The notes beneath the pieces were generated by a model. It saw only the letters and a program-made list of their open reading frames with translations, did not search any database and had not been told where the DNA came from. The position numbers were made by a program, and so were the translations under genes. From Legionella israelensis (GTDB taxonomy: Bacteria > Pseudomonadota > Gammaproteobacteria > Legionellales > Legionellaceae), in NCBI RefSeq assembly GCF_004571175.1, contig NZ_CP038273.1:3038001-3102000 (forward strand): a DNA stretch of 64,000 nucleotides, in the 5' to 3' direction. Below are positions 1 through 9,141 of the stretch, in pieces; position 1 is the first letter of the stretch, and each line of letters opens with the position of its first letter.

Positions 1-777
1 AATGTTCCACTTTGGATAAGCAGCCGTGGCCTCACAACTGGCCCGATTCAATATGACCCAGGAATCTTTGCAGTGGATATTGATTTAATTGCCCATAAAA
101 TTATATGTACGACCAGCTGGCAATCCATGAGTGAATTTAAGCTGTGCTCCATGTCTGTGGCTGAATTTACCCAGTCATTGTTTAAGCTATTGTCGGAAGC
201 TGGTATAAAAATAGAAATAAATCTTATGCCACAGGAAGTTTCTGATCCTATCCCTTTTAATAAAGACGTAAAACAAAGGACTTACAGCCAGGCACTTGCT
301 AATGCATGGTGGCGAATCCTGGTAAGTTCATATCGAGTCATGCAACGATATCATGCGAAATTTAGCGGCAAAACGCCGCCTGTTGGTTTGATGTGGGGCA
401 CTTTTGATTTGCGAGATGCGCGTTACCAGGGAGTTCCTGTTCCTGCCACAGGAATCAATGCCGAATATATTCGTCGAAATGCAATGAATGAAACCCAGAT
501 TGAAGTGGGATGGTGGAGTGGAAATGAAAACTACCCTCGTCCGGCATATTATTCATTTACTTATCCCCAGCCAAAGGGAATTGAGCAGAGTCTGATTAAA
601 CCTTCCGCTGCACGATGGGACAGTTCCATGGGTTTATTTGTCCTTGATTATGCTGATGTGCAAAAATCTGAAAACCCTGAAGAAGACTTGTATATGTTTT
701 TACAATCAACCTATAAGGCAGGGTCAGAATGCGCACAATGGGAAAAAGAACTCGTTGGCCCAGGAAAACCTGTCTAG
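1..777 (+). CDS. DUF5996 family protein, 5' end outside window
   Basis: The reading frame is open from the first base of the window. The residues before the GTG at 73 (NVPLWISSRGLTTGPI) already look like the family's N-terminal region, so the GTG is not the start and the gene begins upstream. The visible 258 codons include the W-rich central part (NAWWRILVSSYRVMQRYH) and a GWWSGNENYPRPAYYSFTYP stretch that I recognise from DUF5996 proteins. The biochemical role of the family is not known to me, and no catalytic motif can be assigned. The gene ends 17 bases from a convergent small gene. Confidence 0.75.
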   Translation, partial: NVPLWISSRGLTTGPIQYDPGIFAVDIDLIAHKIICTTSWQSMSEFKLCSMSVAEFTQSLFKLLSEAGIKIEINLMPQEVSDPIPFNKDVKQRTYSQALANAWWRILVSSYRVMQRYHAKFSGKTPPVGLMWGTFDLRDARYQGVPVPATGINAEYIRRNAMNETQIEVGWWSGNENYPRPAYYSFTYPQPKGIEQSLIKPSAARWDSSMGLFVLDYADVQKSENPEEDLYMFLQSTYKAGSECAQWEKELVGPGKPV

Positions 778-794
778 TGGACTCATCCTCTTTT

Positions 795-1124
795 TTAAAT
801 GGTCACTAGTTGAGAATTAACGTGGCTATCTATATTCATTTTTTCTTTTCCGCTAATTTCAATGCCCGGAAATATTTTTTCCAGTTCTTCAGCAACTTGA
901 GGAGTTTTATCGGCAGAGAAAGTTACTTTATATTGGCTGTAAAAACCCGAACCAGGTAATTCTGAAATAAAAAAATCCTTGTTTACTTCTGATACTATCT
1001 TTTTATCACAAAGAGCTAATACGGCATGATAAGCAAAAATATGGTCACCAATTTTTTCCAGTTTCCCATCTTTTAATTCTAATTGCCCCTTTTGATTTAC
1101 GCTTGCTATGGTTTTATATGTCAT
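795..1124 (-). CDS. Hypothetical protein, 109 aa
   Basis: I do not recognise this protein. It is a small, soluble-looking, lysine-rich 109-residue product without signal peptide or membrane segment. The ATG is preceded by a good ribosome binding site (GAGG seven bases upstream), which supports a real gene. It converges with the DUF5996 gene and stands alone on its strand. No function can be proposed from the sequence. Confidence 0.6.
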   Translation of the reverse strand: MTYKTIASVNQKGQLELKDGKLEKIGDHIFAYHAVLALCDKKIVSEVNKDFFISELPGSGFYSQYKVTFSADKTPQVAEELEKIFPGIEISGKEKMNIDSHVNSQLVTI

Positions 1125-1358
1125 GTCTTACCTCAAGGATGAAAATTTTTTAATCTGACGATGGATTGTATAATTTTAATATTAAGTGAGTATTAAATGA
1201 TTAAATTTTTTTATATGAATTTATTGATTTTTGCCATCTCTACAAATAATTTGGATTAAAATTTAAACAGGCACTATATTTTATTAGCAAGAAGTGTATG
1301 TGGAAAAATGAGGCATGTTTTGTCTCTCGTTAAGGAAAGTGAACAGGAGGAACGTATC

Positions 1359-1772
1359 ATGCAAATTTCATCTATAACATCATCCGTCAATAAAACTTAT
1401 GAATGGTTACATGAATGCAGAGATTTTGGGCATTTTAGAGACGAGTCACAGTGCTATTCCGTTTTACGTGTTGTCTTACATTCTTTAAGAGATGAATTAC
1501 CTCCAGAGATTTCAGCTCATCTTGCCTCACAATTACCGCTGGTTTTAAAAGGCGTATATTATGAAGGCTGGAATCCTTCTCATCCCATTTCCAAAGCGAA
1601 AGCATTGGAAGAATTTATTGAACCATTTTCAACGGAATTGAATCAGTTGAATGTCAACACCAAAGAAGCTGTAACAGCTTGTATGAAATTTATAAAGCAT
1701 AAATTAGGACCTGATTTGGCTGAGAAAGTCATGAGCTCTCTCCCGACCAGCCTTCGCAAAGAATTTAATTGA
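1359..1772 (+). CDS. DUF2267 domain protein
   Basis: This is a helical protein of about 137 residues with the DUF2267 pattern: a conserved segment with RDESQCYSVLRVVLHSLRDELP near residues 26-47, then the LASQLPLVLKGVYYEGW segment near residues 52-68. The frame is open from 1308, but the ATG at 1359 is preceded by AGGAGG at ideal spacing, so I take it as the start. DUF2267 proteins are cytoplasmic and of unproven function. The gene is followed by a 9-bp perfect inverted repeat and then the IS3 element. Confidence 0.7.
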   Translation: MQISSITSSVNKTYEWLHECRDFGHFRDESQCYSVLRVVLHSLRDELPPEISAHLASQLPLVLKGVYYEGWNPSHPISKAKALEEFIEPFSTELNQLNVNTKEAVTACMKFIKHKLGPDLAEKVMSSLPTSLRKEFN

Positions 1773-1831
1773 GCAATTGCGAAAAATATACAGGTAAGAA
1801 GGGTGGGCAAACCTCGATGTTTACCTGTTGA

Positions 1832-1857
1832 TCATTTCAATGATTTTATTGAAATGA
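1832..1857. repeat. Perfect 9-bp inverted repeat between convergent genes
   Basis: TCATTTCAA and TTGAAATGA flank an 8-base spacer. No T-run follows on either strand, so a classical terminator is not certain. On the minus strand the right arm encodes the last codons that the adjacent acetyltransferase gene would have had before the IS insertion, so the repeat covers the original 3' end of that gene. Confidence 0.5.
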
Positions 1858-1935
1858 CAATAGAGGAGTCTGACGTGGTTTAATGGATTCGGACACAGCA
1901 GTTAAGAGATAATAAGCTTAACTGGAGTAAAAAAG

Positions 1936-2229
1936 ATGACAATTAGAAGAAAATTTTCACAAGAATTTAAACTTGATGCGATAAGCCTTGTAAAAGATCA
2001 AGGTTACAGTCGAGCTGAGGCCTCTCGCAGTTTATCAATTCATCCCAATATGCTTAGTCGGTGGATAAAAGAACATGAATCAGATCAAGGGAATGCATTC
2101 AGGGGTAACGGGAAATTAACGGCTGAACAGCTTGAGATTCGCCAGCTACGAGAAGAAAACCGTCGGCTGAAGATGGAAAAGGAGATTTTAAAAAAGGCGG
2201 CGGCCTTCTTTGCTCAGGAAACGAAGTGA
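1936..2229 (+). CDS. IS3-family transposase OrfA (DNA-binding)
   Basis: A 97-residue protein with the IS3-family N-terminal helix-turn-helix (RRKFSQEFKLDAISLVKDQG, then SRAEASRSLSIHPNMLSRW) and a C-terminal leucine-zipper-like segment (LREENRRLKMEKEILKKAAA). It binds the terminal repeats and regulates transposition. A slippery heptamer A AAA AAG lies at 2190-2196, in phase for -1 slippage. The -1 frame runs open from there into orfB, so an OrfAB fusion transposase is expected. Confidence 0.92.
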   Translation: MTIRRKFSQEFKLDAISLVKDQGYSRAEASRSLSIHPNMLSRWIKEHESDQGNAFRGNGKLTAEQLEIRQLREENRRLKMEKEILKKAAAFFAQETK

Positions 2230-3104
2230 AATATTCGTTTATCGCCCAACATGAGAAGGTCTGGCCAATAGACAAGATGTGTCTATTACTGGGCGTTTTG
2301 CGTTCAGGATATTATCGATACCGTCGAAATCGACACGGTAAACCGAGCGATCCATTACATCAGGAGATGATTGATTTTGTGAAAGACATCGCGGAGAAAA
2401 GTACTTATACATTTGGCAGTAGACGCATGAGAAAAGCGCTAAATGCTCTAGGATATCCGGTTGGTCGGCGTAAAACTCAGAGCCTGATGAAAGAAGCGGG
2501 CGTTATGGTTCGGTACAGAAAAAAATATAAGATAACGACCAATAGCAGACATAAAAAACCGGTTTTTGAAAATGTTCTGAGCCGTGATTTTTCGCCCAGT
2601 GCGCCAGACCGAGCTTATGTATCGGATATTACTTACCTGTCAACACAAGAGGGTTGGTTATATCTGACAGTGGTTATTGATTTGTTCTCCAGGAAAGTTG
2701 TTGGCTGGAGTATGAGTTCAAGGATGAAGGCAGATTTAGTTTGTGATGCCCTGAAAATGGCTTTATGGCAACGTAAACCAAAACCTGGCTTAATTGTGCA
2801 TTCAGATAGAGGCTCTCAATATGCCAGCAATGAGTACCGTAAATTACTCAACGACTGGAAGTGTACTGGCAGCATGAGCAGAAAAGGTGATTGTTGGGAT
2901 AATGCGGTTGCAGAGAGCTTTTTTGGTAGCTTGAAGCAAGAACGAGTGCAATGGAAACATTATCAGACGCGTTCTGAGGCACACCGGGATGTATTAAATT
3001 ACATCACCGTTTTTTATAATGATTTTCGGCTTCACTCAACAATTGGTTATAAAAGCCCAAATCAATTCGAAAAGGAAATGAGGTTGTTAAAAATGGTTGC
3101 TTAA
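2226..3104 (+). CDS. IS3-family transposase OrfB (DDE integrase core)
   Basis: A 292-residue catalytic subunit with the rve/DDE integrase fold. The acidic triad is visible as YVSDITYL, then IVHSDRGSQY, then the E in NAVAESFFGSLK. It starts at a GTG overlapping the orfA stop codon by four bases, but the active enzyme is probably made by -1 frameshifting from orfA. The stop codon lies inside the right inverted repeat. The frame has no internal stop, so the element may still be active. Confidence 0.93.
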   Translation: MKYSFIAQHEKVWPIDKMCLLLGVLRSGYYRYRRNRHGKPSDPLHQEMIDFVKDIAEKSTYTFGSRRMRKALNALGYPVGRRKTQSLMKEAGVMVRYRKKYKITTNSRHKKPVFENVLSRDFSPSAPDRAYVSDITYLSTQEGWLYLTVVIDLFSRKVVGWSMSSRMKADLVCDALKMALWQRKPKPGLIVHSDRGSQYASNEYRKLLNDWKCTGSMSRKGDCWDNAVAESFFGSLKQERVQWKHYQTRSEAHRDVLNYITVFYNDFRLHSTIGYKSPNQFEKEMRLLKMVA

Positions 3105-3132
3105 CTGGTGTGTCGCAATTTGCTTGACCACG

Positions 3133-5790
3133 TCAGTCCTCCTTATGTGGTTTTATGGTGAAACCTAAATTTTCGGCAAGTTCTATCATGTTTTCATTTT
3201 TTTTCAAAATCTCTCCGTACATTTGCTTGAGTCCTTTGCTGGTTGCTTCTTCTATCAAATGATTCATCAAATGGGAGCCTCCTACACCTTTATTTTGCCA
3301 TGAATCAGCTACGACAATAGCATATTCGCAGGTTATACCGTCCGATAAAATCACATAACGAGCCACTCCGATATTAACCCTTTTTTCATTTTGCTCAATA
3401 ACAGCAATAAAAGCCATTTCTCGATCATAATCAATCTGAGTAAAGCGGATCAGCATTTCCGGAGTCAATTCATGTAACATTTGAAAAAAGCGAAAATATT
3501 TGGATTCTTCACCTAGGTTACGAACAAATTCATGTTCAATTTTTGCATCTTCAGGGCGAATGGGACGAATAGTGACATCCGTACCATCTGCTAATTGCCA
3601 ATCATGAACCAAATGTCTTGGATAAGGATGAATGGCCATATGATTGTAAGTTCTGCGGGAAACTCTGGGAAAGTCCACTACAATTCGTGCATCGAGAACA
3701 AGAACACCGTTCTCATCAGAAATCAGAGGATTAATATCCAATTCTTTAATTTCAGGCAGTTCACAGGCTATGTCACACACCCGTATAATGGCTTTCATGA
3801 GAGCAGTTTTATCTACGGCCGGCATGTTTCGGTATTCGTCAAGTAGTTTTGATACTCGAGTTTTCTCAATTAATCTTTTGCAGATGAAGGTATTTACCGG
3901 CGGTAATTCAATGGCTCTGTCTTGTAGAATCTCAACAAATGTTCCTCCGGCACCAAAAGTAACGACTGGACCAAATGTTTCATCATGAAGAAGACCCAGC
4001 AGTAACTCACGCGCATTTGCTCTTATGCTCATGGGCTCAATGGTAATGCCTTCGATTTTAGCATCAGGTTTATTTTGTTTAATGTTTTCAATGAGTTGAT
4101 GAAATACCTTGCGTACCTCCTGAGCGTTTTTTATATTGAGAAAAACACCATCAACATCTTTTTTATGCGTAATATCAGGAGAGTGAATTTTCATGGCCAC
4201 TGGTAAACCAATGGTTTCGGCTATAATAAGCGCTTCATTATGATCATGCGCTAAATAGGTGGGATTGACCGGAATATCAAAAGCAGAGAGGATGGCTTTT
4301 GATTCCAGACTTGATAACAGTTTTCGATTTTGTGAAAGCGCTGTTTCAATGATTAAATGGGCTCCATCCATATCGACGTGTTTTGTTGAAGATAAAGTTT
4401 CAGGAACCTGCAATAGAAATTGTTGGCTTTGATAATAGCGGGCAAGATAAGAAAATCCTTCGATGGCTGCCTCAGGCGTTTGAAAATAAGGAATATTATG
4501 CTTGGAAAACAGCTCCCAGGCCGGAGCAACTTTTCTTTCTCCCAGCCATGCGGCAATAACGGGTTTTTCTGCTTTGTTTTTTTCTATGCTTTGAATGACG
4601 GCACTTGCAACATCTACGGGTTTGGACATGGCAATAGGTGTTAACATGGTTAGCAAACCGTCGAAATTATTATCTTTAAGACAAATTGATAACACATCAG
4701 CGAAACGCTCAGGGGTGGCATCTCCTAAAACGTCAATTGGATTGTTATGTGACCAGTTTGATGGTAACAGTTGGTTGAGTTTATTTGTAGTATCTTCCGA
4801 TAAGGAAGGTATTTTAATATTAAGCGTAGCGGCATGATCTGCGGCCATTACTCCTGGTCCTCCACCATTGGTAATGATCCCCAGCCGATTTCCTTTTATT
4901 TCCAGATTAGCCGATAATAATTGAGAGGCGGAAAAAAACTGCTCGATGGTAAATACACGTACGACACCGGCACGCTGCAGGGCAGCGTCGAAAACATCGT
5001 CACTACCGACGATAGCCGCTGTGTGGGATTGAGCCGCTTTTTGGCCGGCTTTTTTACGTCCCGATTTAATCACAATGACCGGCTTTAATCGCGCTGCGAC
5101 TCGAAGTCCGCTTAAAAATTGTCTGGCGTTCTGTATCCCTTCAATATAAAGTAAAATGCTCGCAGTTTGCGGATCAAGAGACAAATAATCCAGTAACTCG
5201 CCAAAACCAATATCTGAAGCGTTTCCCAGGGAGATAAGTTTGGAAAATCCTATATCGTGTGAGTAAGCCCAATCAAGAATGATGGCAAAAATGGCTCCGG
5301 ACTGTGAGATAAAGGAGATATTTCCCTTTTTAGCCATCTGCTCGGAAAAAGTGGCATTGAGGGCATGTTGTGTCGAGATAACTCCAAGACAATTGGGTCC
5401 AAGGATACGGACATTGTATTTTTTGGCGATATCTAATATCTCCATTTCCAGTTTTTTTCCCTCTTTACCGGTTTCACTAAAACCTGCCGAAATGACAATG
5501 GCACTTTTAACGCGAGCCTCCCCACATTGTTTAATGATTTCCGGCATGGCCTTGGCTGGAGCAGTGATAATGGCTAAATCAACGGGTTCTCCAATATCCA
5601 ATACTGTAGGATATGACTTTTTATTTTGTACTTGTTCATGACTTGGATTGACTGCATAGATTTTGCCTTGAAATTTTTCCGTTATTAAATTGCGTAAGAT
5701 CAGATAGCCAATGGACTGTTTCTTACTGCTTGCACCAATAACGGCAATACTGGAGGGATTAAAAATATGATTAAGATAAAGTGACTGCAT
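3133..5790 (-). CDS. Pat-type protein acetyltransferase / ADP-forming acyl-CoA synthetase-like protein, 3' end altered by IS3
   Basis: An 885-residue protein with an N-terminal CoA-binding Rossmann domain (about 1-135, GPNCLG at 131-136), a succinyl-CoA ligase-like region (SQSGA near 162), an ATP-grasp domain (about 480-700) and a C-terminal GNAT acetyltransferase domain (about 725-880). This is the architecture of Salmonella Pat and E. coli PatZ, which acetylate metabolic enzymes such as acetyl-CoA synthetase. The SHTAA segment with His256, the phosphohistidine position of ADP-forming ligases, is present, so ligase activity is not excluded. The TGA stop is made by the right terminus of the IS3 element. 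Removing the IS and one GTC copy extends the frame by 11 residues to a TGA, so the true C-terminus has been clipped. Confidence 0.88.
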   Translation of the reverse strand: MQSLYLNHIFNPSSIAVIGASSKKQSIGYLILRNLITEKFQGKIYAVNPSHEQVQNKKSYPTVLDIGEPVDLAIITAPAKAMPEIIKQCGEARVKSAIVISAGFSETGKEGKKLEMEILDIAKKYNVRILGPNCLGVISTQHALNATFSEQMAKKGNISFISQSGAIFAIILDWAYSHDIGFSKLISLGNASDIGFGELLDYLSLDPQTASILLYIEGIQNARQFLSGLRVAARLKPVIVIKSGRKKAGQKAAQSHTAAIVGSDDVFDAALQRAGVVRVFTIEQFFSASQLLSANLEIKGNRLGIITNGGGPGVMAADHAATLNIKIPSLSEDTTNKLNQLLPSNWSHNNPIDVLGDATPERFADVLSICLKDNNFDGLLTMLTPIAMSKPVDVASAVIQSIEKNKAEKPVIAAWLGERKVAPAWELFSKHNIPYFQTPEAAIEGFSYLARYYQSQQFLLQVPETLSSTKHVDMDGAHLIIETALSQNRKLLSSLESKAILSAFDIPVNPTYLAHDHNEALIIAETIGLPVAMKIHSPDITHKKDVDGVFLNIKNAQEVRKVFHQLIENIKQNKPDAKIEGITIEPMSIRANARELLLGLLHDETFGPVVTFGAGGTFVEILQDRAIELPPVNTFICKRLIEKTRVSKLLDEYRNMPAVDKTALMKAIIRVCDIACELPEIKELDINPLISDENGVLVLDARIVVDFPRVSRRTYNHMAIHPYPRHLVHDWQLADGTDVTIRPIRPEDAKIEHEFVRNLGEESKYFRFFQMLHELTPEMLIRFTQIDYDREMAFIAVIEQNEKRVNIGVARYVILSDGITCEYAIVVADSWQNKGVGGSHLMNHLIEEATSKGLKQMYGEILKKNENMIELAENLGFTIKPHKED

Positions 5791-6129
5791 GGCTCATCCT
5801 TGCACAAATTGAAAGTCAACTATCATGTAGATAAAAATTCCTATGACCCTTTTAAAAGTAGATGAGTATTTACTCTTTTGCCAAAAAATTACTGAGTATC
5901 TATGGCTGAGTATTAAAAATAAGTATTTGCGTGGGTATGATAGTTTAATAAATGCCGAATCCGTTAGATATGGAAGTACTCCAAATTTATTGAAACTCCT
6001 GTTATCAGCCTCTCTCACTTATTCAGTGATGTTTTCTTTTATGATATAGTGTTGCAAAAAACATCATACCGATAATGTCTTGATTTTAACGATATTATTC
6101 TGTTTAACTTTTCTTTGGGAGTTATAATC
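5791..6129. other. Divergent intergenic region, no gene seen
   Basis: This AT-rich stretch of about 340 bases lies between the divergently transcribed acetyltransferase gene and the next plus-strand gene, so it should hold both promoters. Short frames on both strands (for example 5843-6049) have no family signal or ribosome binding site and I do not believe them. I found no clear -35/-10 pair, PmrA-type box or terminator. Confidence 0.5.
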
Positions 6130-7008
6130 ATGGCCAAACCTTATCATTTTTCTTTCGATAAAGATGGTAATTTTAAAGCTTCAATTGTTTCTGAGACCCG
6201 GATAACTTCAGAAGAAGAGCTTATAAACTCTGTTAAACCCTCTATATTAAGTGATAAAGATGATATTCATCTGGGATATGTCTCTATTGAGAAACAACAT
6301 GACAGGAATGAAACGCAAAATGAAGGTAAATGGACCTTATATTTTCCTAAAGGCGCAAAGGAAATAGATGAGGCTTGGGCATTGTTGGTCGAAATGGTTA
6401 AACAGGGGATTTCTCACAAGGTAGAAATTACGGTATCTTCAAGCAATAATGACTTTCAAGTGGTGTCAGTATATACAAAAGATAGAAAGGATCTAAAAGA
6501 TGTACTTGAAGTTTATGATCAATTAAAAGATAAGCAATTGATCGATAAGGCTAAAGCATGTCTTGGGAAAGAGCAAACAGCAATAGAGTACAAAACAGTA
6601 ATAAAAAAAGGCTACGTGTTACGGGAGAACTGTGAACAAATAGATTATCAGGAATATGATACGGATCTATTGAGAATATTATCTGCTTTGGAGGAACACC
6701 CTAAGTATATTCTTCACGGAGGTGGGAAAAAAGTGGATGGTAAAAAATACTCTGAAAGTGCAGGGCTTATTGTTGAAAAGATTAAACAGTATTTTAGGTA
6801 CATTTCTTCAAAGGAAAAATGTGATGAAATTTTACAATATACTCAGAATCAGCTGAGGTATAAGAACCAAGCTACAAAAGGATCTTGTTTTTTTGGATTA
6901 GGCGGCAGACATCAAACCACAGCAGAGCTGTACAGTAAAGTTTATCAGCAGGTTCAAACACTAATGGAGAAAAACGAGGAAAAAGAAAACAATATAGAAT
7001 GTGTTTAA
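6130..7008 (+). CDS. Unrecognised 292-aa protein, candidate Dot/Icm effector
   Basis: I do not recognise this protein. It is soluble-looking, lysine- and glutamate-rich, without signal peptide or membrane segment, and its tail is very acidic and polar (MEKNEEKENNIECV), as in many Dot/Icm substrates. The frame is open from a TTG at 6115, but the ATG at 6130 has GGGAG eight bases upstream and is the better start. It stands alone, flanked by long non-coding DNA. The effector idea rests only on composition, the tail and the Legionella-like context. No catalytic motif is visible. Confidence 0.55.
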   Translation: MAKPYHFSFDKDGNFKASIVSETRITSEEELINSVKPSILSDKDDIHLGYVSIEKQHDRNETQNEGKWTLYFPKGAKEIDEAWALLVEMVKQGISHKVEITVSSSNNDFQVVSVYTKDRKDLKDVLEVYDQLKDKQLIDKAKACLGKEQTAIEYKTVIKKGYVLRENCEQIDYQEYDTDLLRILSALEEHPKYILHGGGKKVDGKKYSESAGLIVEKIKQYFRYISSKEKCDEILQYTQNQLRYKNQATKGSCFFGLGGRHQTTAELYSKVYQQVQTLMEKNEEKENNIECV

Positions 7009-7015
7009 CCTTAAG

Positions 7016-7089
7016 TCAACGTAAGCCTCACGCCTAAACTTCGATAAATGGTATTTGCTCCTCTCGCTCAGGCATGATTCTTACGTTGA
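7016..7089. repeat. Inverted repeat downstream of candidate effector
   Basis: TCAACGTAAG at 7016-7025 is exactly mirrored by CTTACGTTGA at 7080-7089, with a further GCCT/AGGC pair inside. The 54-base spacer and lack of a T-run make it a poor terminator. It may be a small repeat element or a regulatory structure ahead of the phosphodiesterase gene. Confidence 0.4.
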
Positions 7090-7119
7090 GTTGAGGTTAT
7101 TTAAAAATAAGGAAGTGCT

Positions 7120-7656
7120 ATGTCTGAACAAAAATCTGCGCGATATTTTTTTGCCTTATGGCCAGATGATAAGACAGCAGGGAGGCTGTATAAAGCGGCC
7201 GTTAACGCTATTAAAATCGCAGATTGCAAATTTATTCAGGCTTCGAAGCTGCATATCACTTTAATTTACTTAGGAGCTGTTGACGCTAAGTATTTAGAAC
7301 AAGCTCAAAAAATAGCGGATCAATTGCATATTAAACCCTTCAAACTGCAAATCTCCCGATTAAATCAATGGCGTCATGCTCATTTACTTTGGCTGGGCAC
7401 AGAAAACGCTCCCAAGGAATTGATTCAACTGTTTAATCACTTAAAACTTAAACTAAAGGAAATCGGATATACATCGGAAAAGCGTATTTTTATTCCTCAT
7501 ATCACTGTTGCGCGCCGCTGTCATTATGACCATACTTCCACAAAAATAGAACCTGTAGAATGGCAGGTAAAGGATTTTCATTTAGTGAAGTCAACAAATA
7601 CTGGCCAGGAGTCGGTTTATGAATCGGTAGCTAGCTGGCCGTTATTATCTCGATAA
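7120..7656 (+). CDS. thpR: RNA 2',3'-cyclic phosphodiesterase (2H family)
   Basis: A 178-residue cytoplasmic enzyme of the 2H phosphoesterase superfamily (LigT/ThpR), which opens 2',3'-cyclic phosphate ends of RNA. Both diagnostic H-x-T motifs are present: HITLIYLG (His45, Thr47) and HITVARR (His127, Thr129). The length fits the family. The start ATG is preceded by AAGGAAG. It is a single-gene unit with no functional link to its neighbours. Confidence 0.9.
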   Translation: MSEQKSARYFFALWPDDKTAGRLYKAAVNAIKIADCKFIQASKLHITLIYLGAVDAKYLEQAQKIADQLHIKPFKLQISRLNQWRHAHLLWLGTENAPKELIQLFNHLKLKLKEIGYTSEKRIFIPHITVARRCHYDHTSTKIEPVEWQVKDFHLVKSTNTGQESVYESVASWPLLSR

Positions 7657-7729
7657 AGGTGTGGAACAGCTTTGGCAATAAATTTCTTCCACAGAGAAGC
7701 TGGATGACTCCAGCCTCTCTGTAAGAATA

Positions 7730-8938
7730 TTAATAAAATTGTACAAATTCAGGTTCTTTGTAATTATCCAATTGATTCTGTAATTTTTCGTTAAGAACTT
7801 CTCCATGGGACTGAGTAAAATCGTAAGATCCTTTCCTGAATTTTGAATAGAATAAACCTGCTCCAAAAAAGAAGGAGGAAAGCGCGAAACCTACGTTTTT
7901 AATAAATCGTATAAAAGGACCGTCCCTGTGTTTTTTAAATTGGTCTTTATATGTATTAAAATCATCTGTAAATCTGGTGATTCTGGCTGTAGCACTTTGT
8001 GTATTATCATTAAGAGTAGTAATTAAGCCTTGTACCTTATTAAACTTTTTTGCAGCAAGAGAAGTATCCACAGCTTCATCCCTTGGATTGCTGTCATCAG
8101 GTGTTCTGCGCATCTCTATATTTAAGTGTTTTTTGTATTTCTCACATTCAGATTTTAAATGAGCGATTAATATTTTCTGCCTGCGCGTTCCTTGATCAGG
8201 TTTTACTTGGATGTTCATTTTGGTTTTAATTTCATCCATTATGTGTTTACATGCTTTATTTGTTCGAAAATCATTATTGAAATCAAGAATTTTACTGTAA
8301 AACGAAGTAATGCCAGATGTTGCTGATCGAAAACGAACATTTTCGCCATTTGTGGGCAGTAAGCGCTGCAATTGCTCATATCCATTCACAATGACATCCG
8401 CATCTTCAGGCATTAAAAAATGAGAGATATCTAAATTTTGATCAACAATATCTTTCTGTACATGTTGAATAAAGTCCCCAAAATATTTTATTGCTTCCAT
8501 GTAGAATTCTCTATCCTTTACAGAAAACTGATCCTTTAACTGTACTTTTTTAAAACAATGAACCAATTGTTTGACATAACCTGGTCGATGAACATGCTCG
8601 CTATTGGCTGAAATAGTGCTTAATTGTTTTGCTGTTAAGCCATCGCAGGCACGAGTAGTTTCTTCTTTCTCAAAATGAGATGTATACTTAAGTTGTTCTA
8701 TAATTTGATGAGTGTCAGCGTCATTTATTTCTTGAATTTCAATTTTAGCTTTATTTTTTTTGTTTATCTTATCCGTGCCAGATTTTTTAATATCAGCTTT
8801 TGTGACATAGAACAGTTTATAGTCGTGTGTCACAACATAAGCCGCATCGGTCTTTTCCAGTAAATGGGAATCCTTTTCCGTCGGAATGCGGGATTGTATG
8901 TAAAGTTGGCAGTCATTACTTTTATTAGGCTTTCCCAT
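7730..8938 (-). CDS. Unrecognised 402-aa protein with PmrA-type promoter, candidate Dot/Icm effector
   Basis: I do not recognise a family. The protein is mostly charged and helical, with a cluster of Lys and Glu around residues 45-75 and one hydrophobic segment near residues 350-368 (VGFALSSFFFGAGLFY) that could insert in a membrane. The tail (KEPEFVQFY) is short and polar. A near-ideal PmrA box with a correctly spaced -10 lies 49-65 bases before the ATG. PmrA controls many Dot/Icm effector genes in L. pneumophila, so this is a good effector candidate by regulation and context, though not by homology. Confidence 0.6.
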   Translation of the reverse strand: MGKPNKSNDCQLYIQSRIPTEKDSHLLEKTDAAYVVTHDYKLFYVTKADIKKSGTDKINKKNKAKIEIQEINDADTHQIIEQLKYTSHFEKEETTRACDGLTAKQLSTISANSEHVHRPGYVKQLVHCFKKVQLKDQFSVKDREFYMEAIKYFGDFIQHVQKDIVDQNLDISHFLMPEDADVIVNGYEQLQRLLPTNGENVRFRSATSGITSFYSKILDFNNDFRTNKACKHIMDEIKTKMNIQVKPDQGTRRQKILIAHLKSECEKYKKHLNIEMRRTPDDSNPRDEAVDTSLAAKKFNKVQGLITTLNDNTQSATARITRFTDDFNTYKDQFKKHRDGPFIRFIKNVGFALSSFFFGAGLFYSKFRKGSYDFTQSHGEVLNEKLQNQLDNYKEPEFVQFY

Positions 8939-8970
8939 GAAAAATCTCCCATCAGCTTAAAACTGTTAAA

Positions 8971-9003
8971 AAGATAACACTTAAAACTTAAGGAAACCTT
9001 AAG
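8971..9003 (-). promoter_or_regulatory. PmrA-type box and -10 for the 402-aa candidate effector gene
   Basis: On the minus strand the site reads CTTAAG-GTTTC-CTTAAG (8987-9003): two perfect hexamers with five bases between, which matches the PmrA/BasR consensus YTTAAK-N5-YTTAAK. A third half-site-like copy (CTTAAA on the plus strand, 8980-8985) adjoins it. Ten bases after the box a TATCTT (8971-8976) is a possible -10 element. Confidence 0.65.
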
Positions 9004-9141
9004 AATGTAAAGATATGTTACTTTTTTGTAAAGAACAAAAGAGAGTGCTTACTTGATGAAGAGTTTCTGCTAGGTCTTTTTTTGCAGTGAATGGTTTTTT
9101 CTATTGATCTGTGTAAATTTTATTCGACTTAAATCAGTCTT

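Larger units (their letters stand above)
1871..3135 (+). mobile_element. IS3-family insertion sequence (1265 bp)
   Basis: The element starts TGACGTGGT and ends ACCACGTCA. Imperfect 36-bp terminal inverted repeats lie at 1871-1906 and 3100-3135; they share the outer TGACGTGGT, an internal GACACA and the inner CAGTTAAG. It is flanked by a 3-bp direct duplication, GTC (1868-1870 and 3136-3138), the size expected for the family. It carries overlapping orfA and orfB with a frameshift signal. It appears structurally complete. It interrupts the 3' end of the Pat-like gene, whose stop codon is now supplied by the element's right end. Confidence 0.93.

Noticed and set aside
5843-6049. 68-codon plus-strand frame and the overlapping 74-codon minus frame
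   Set aside because: No ribosome binding site, no family signal, and low-complexity AT-rich translation.
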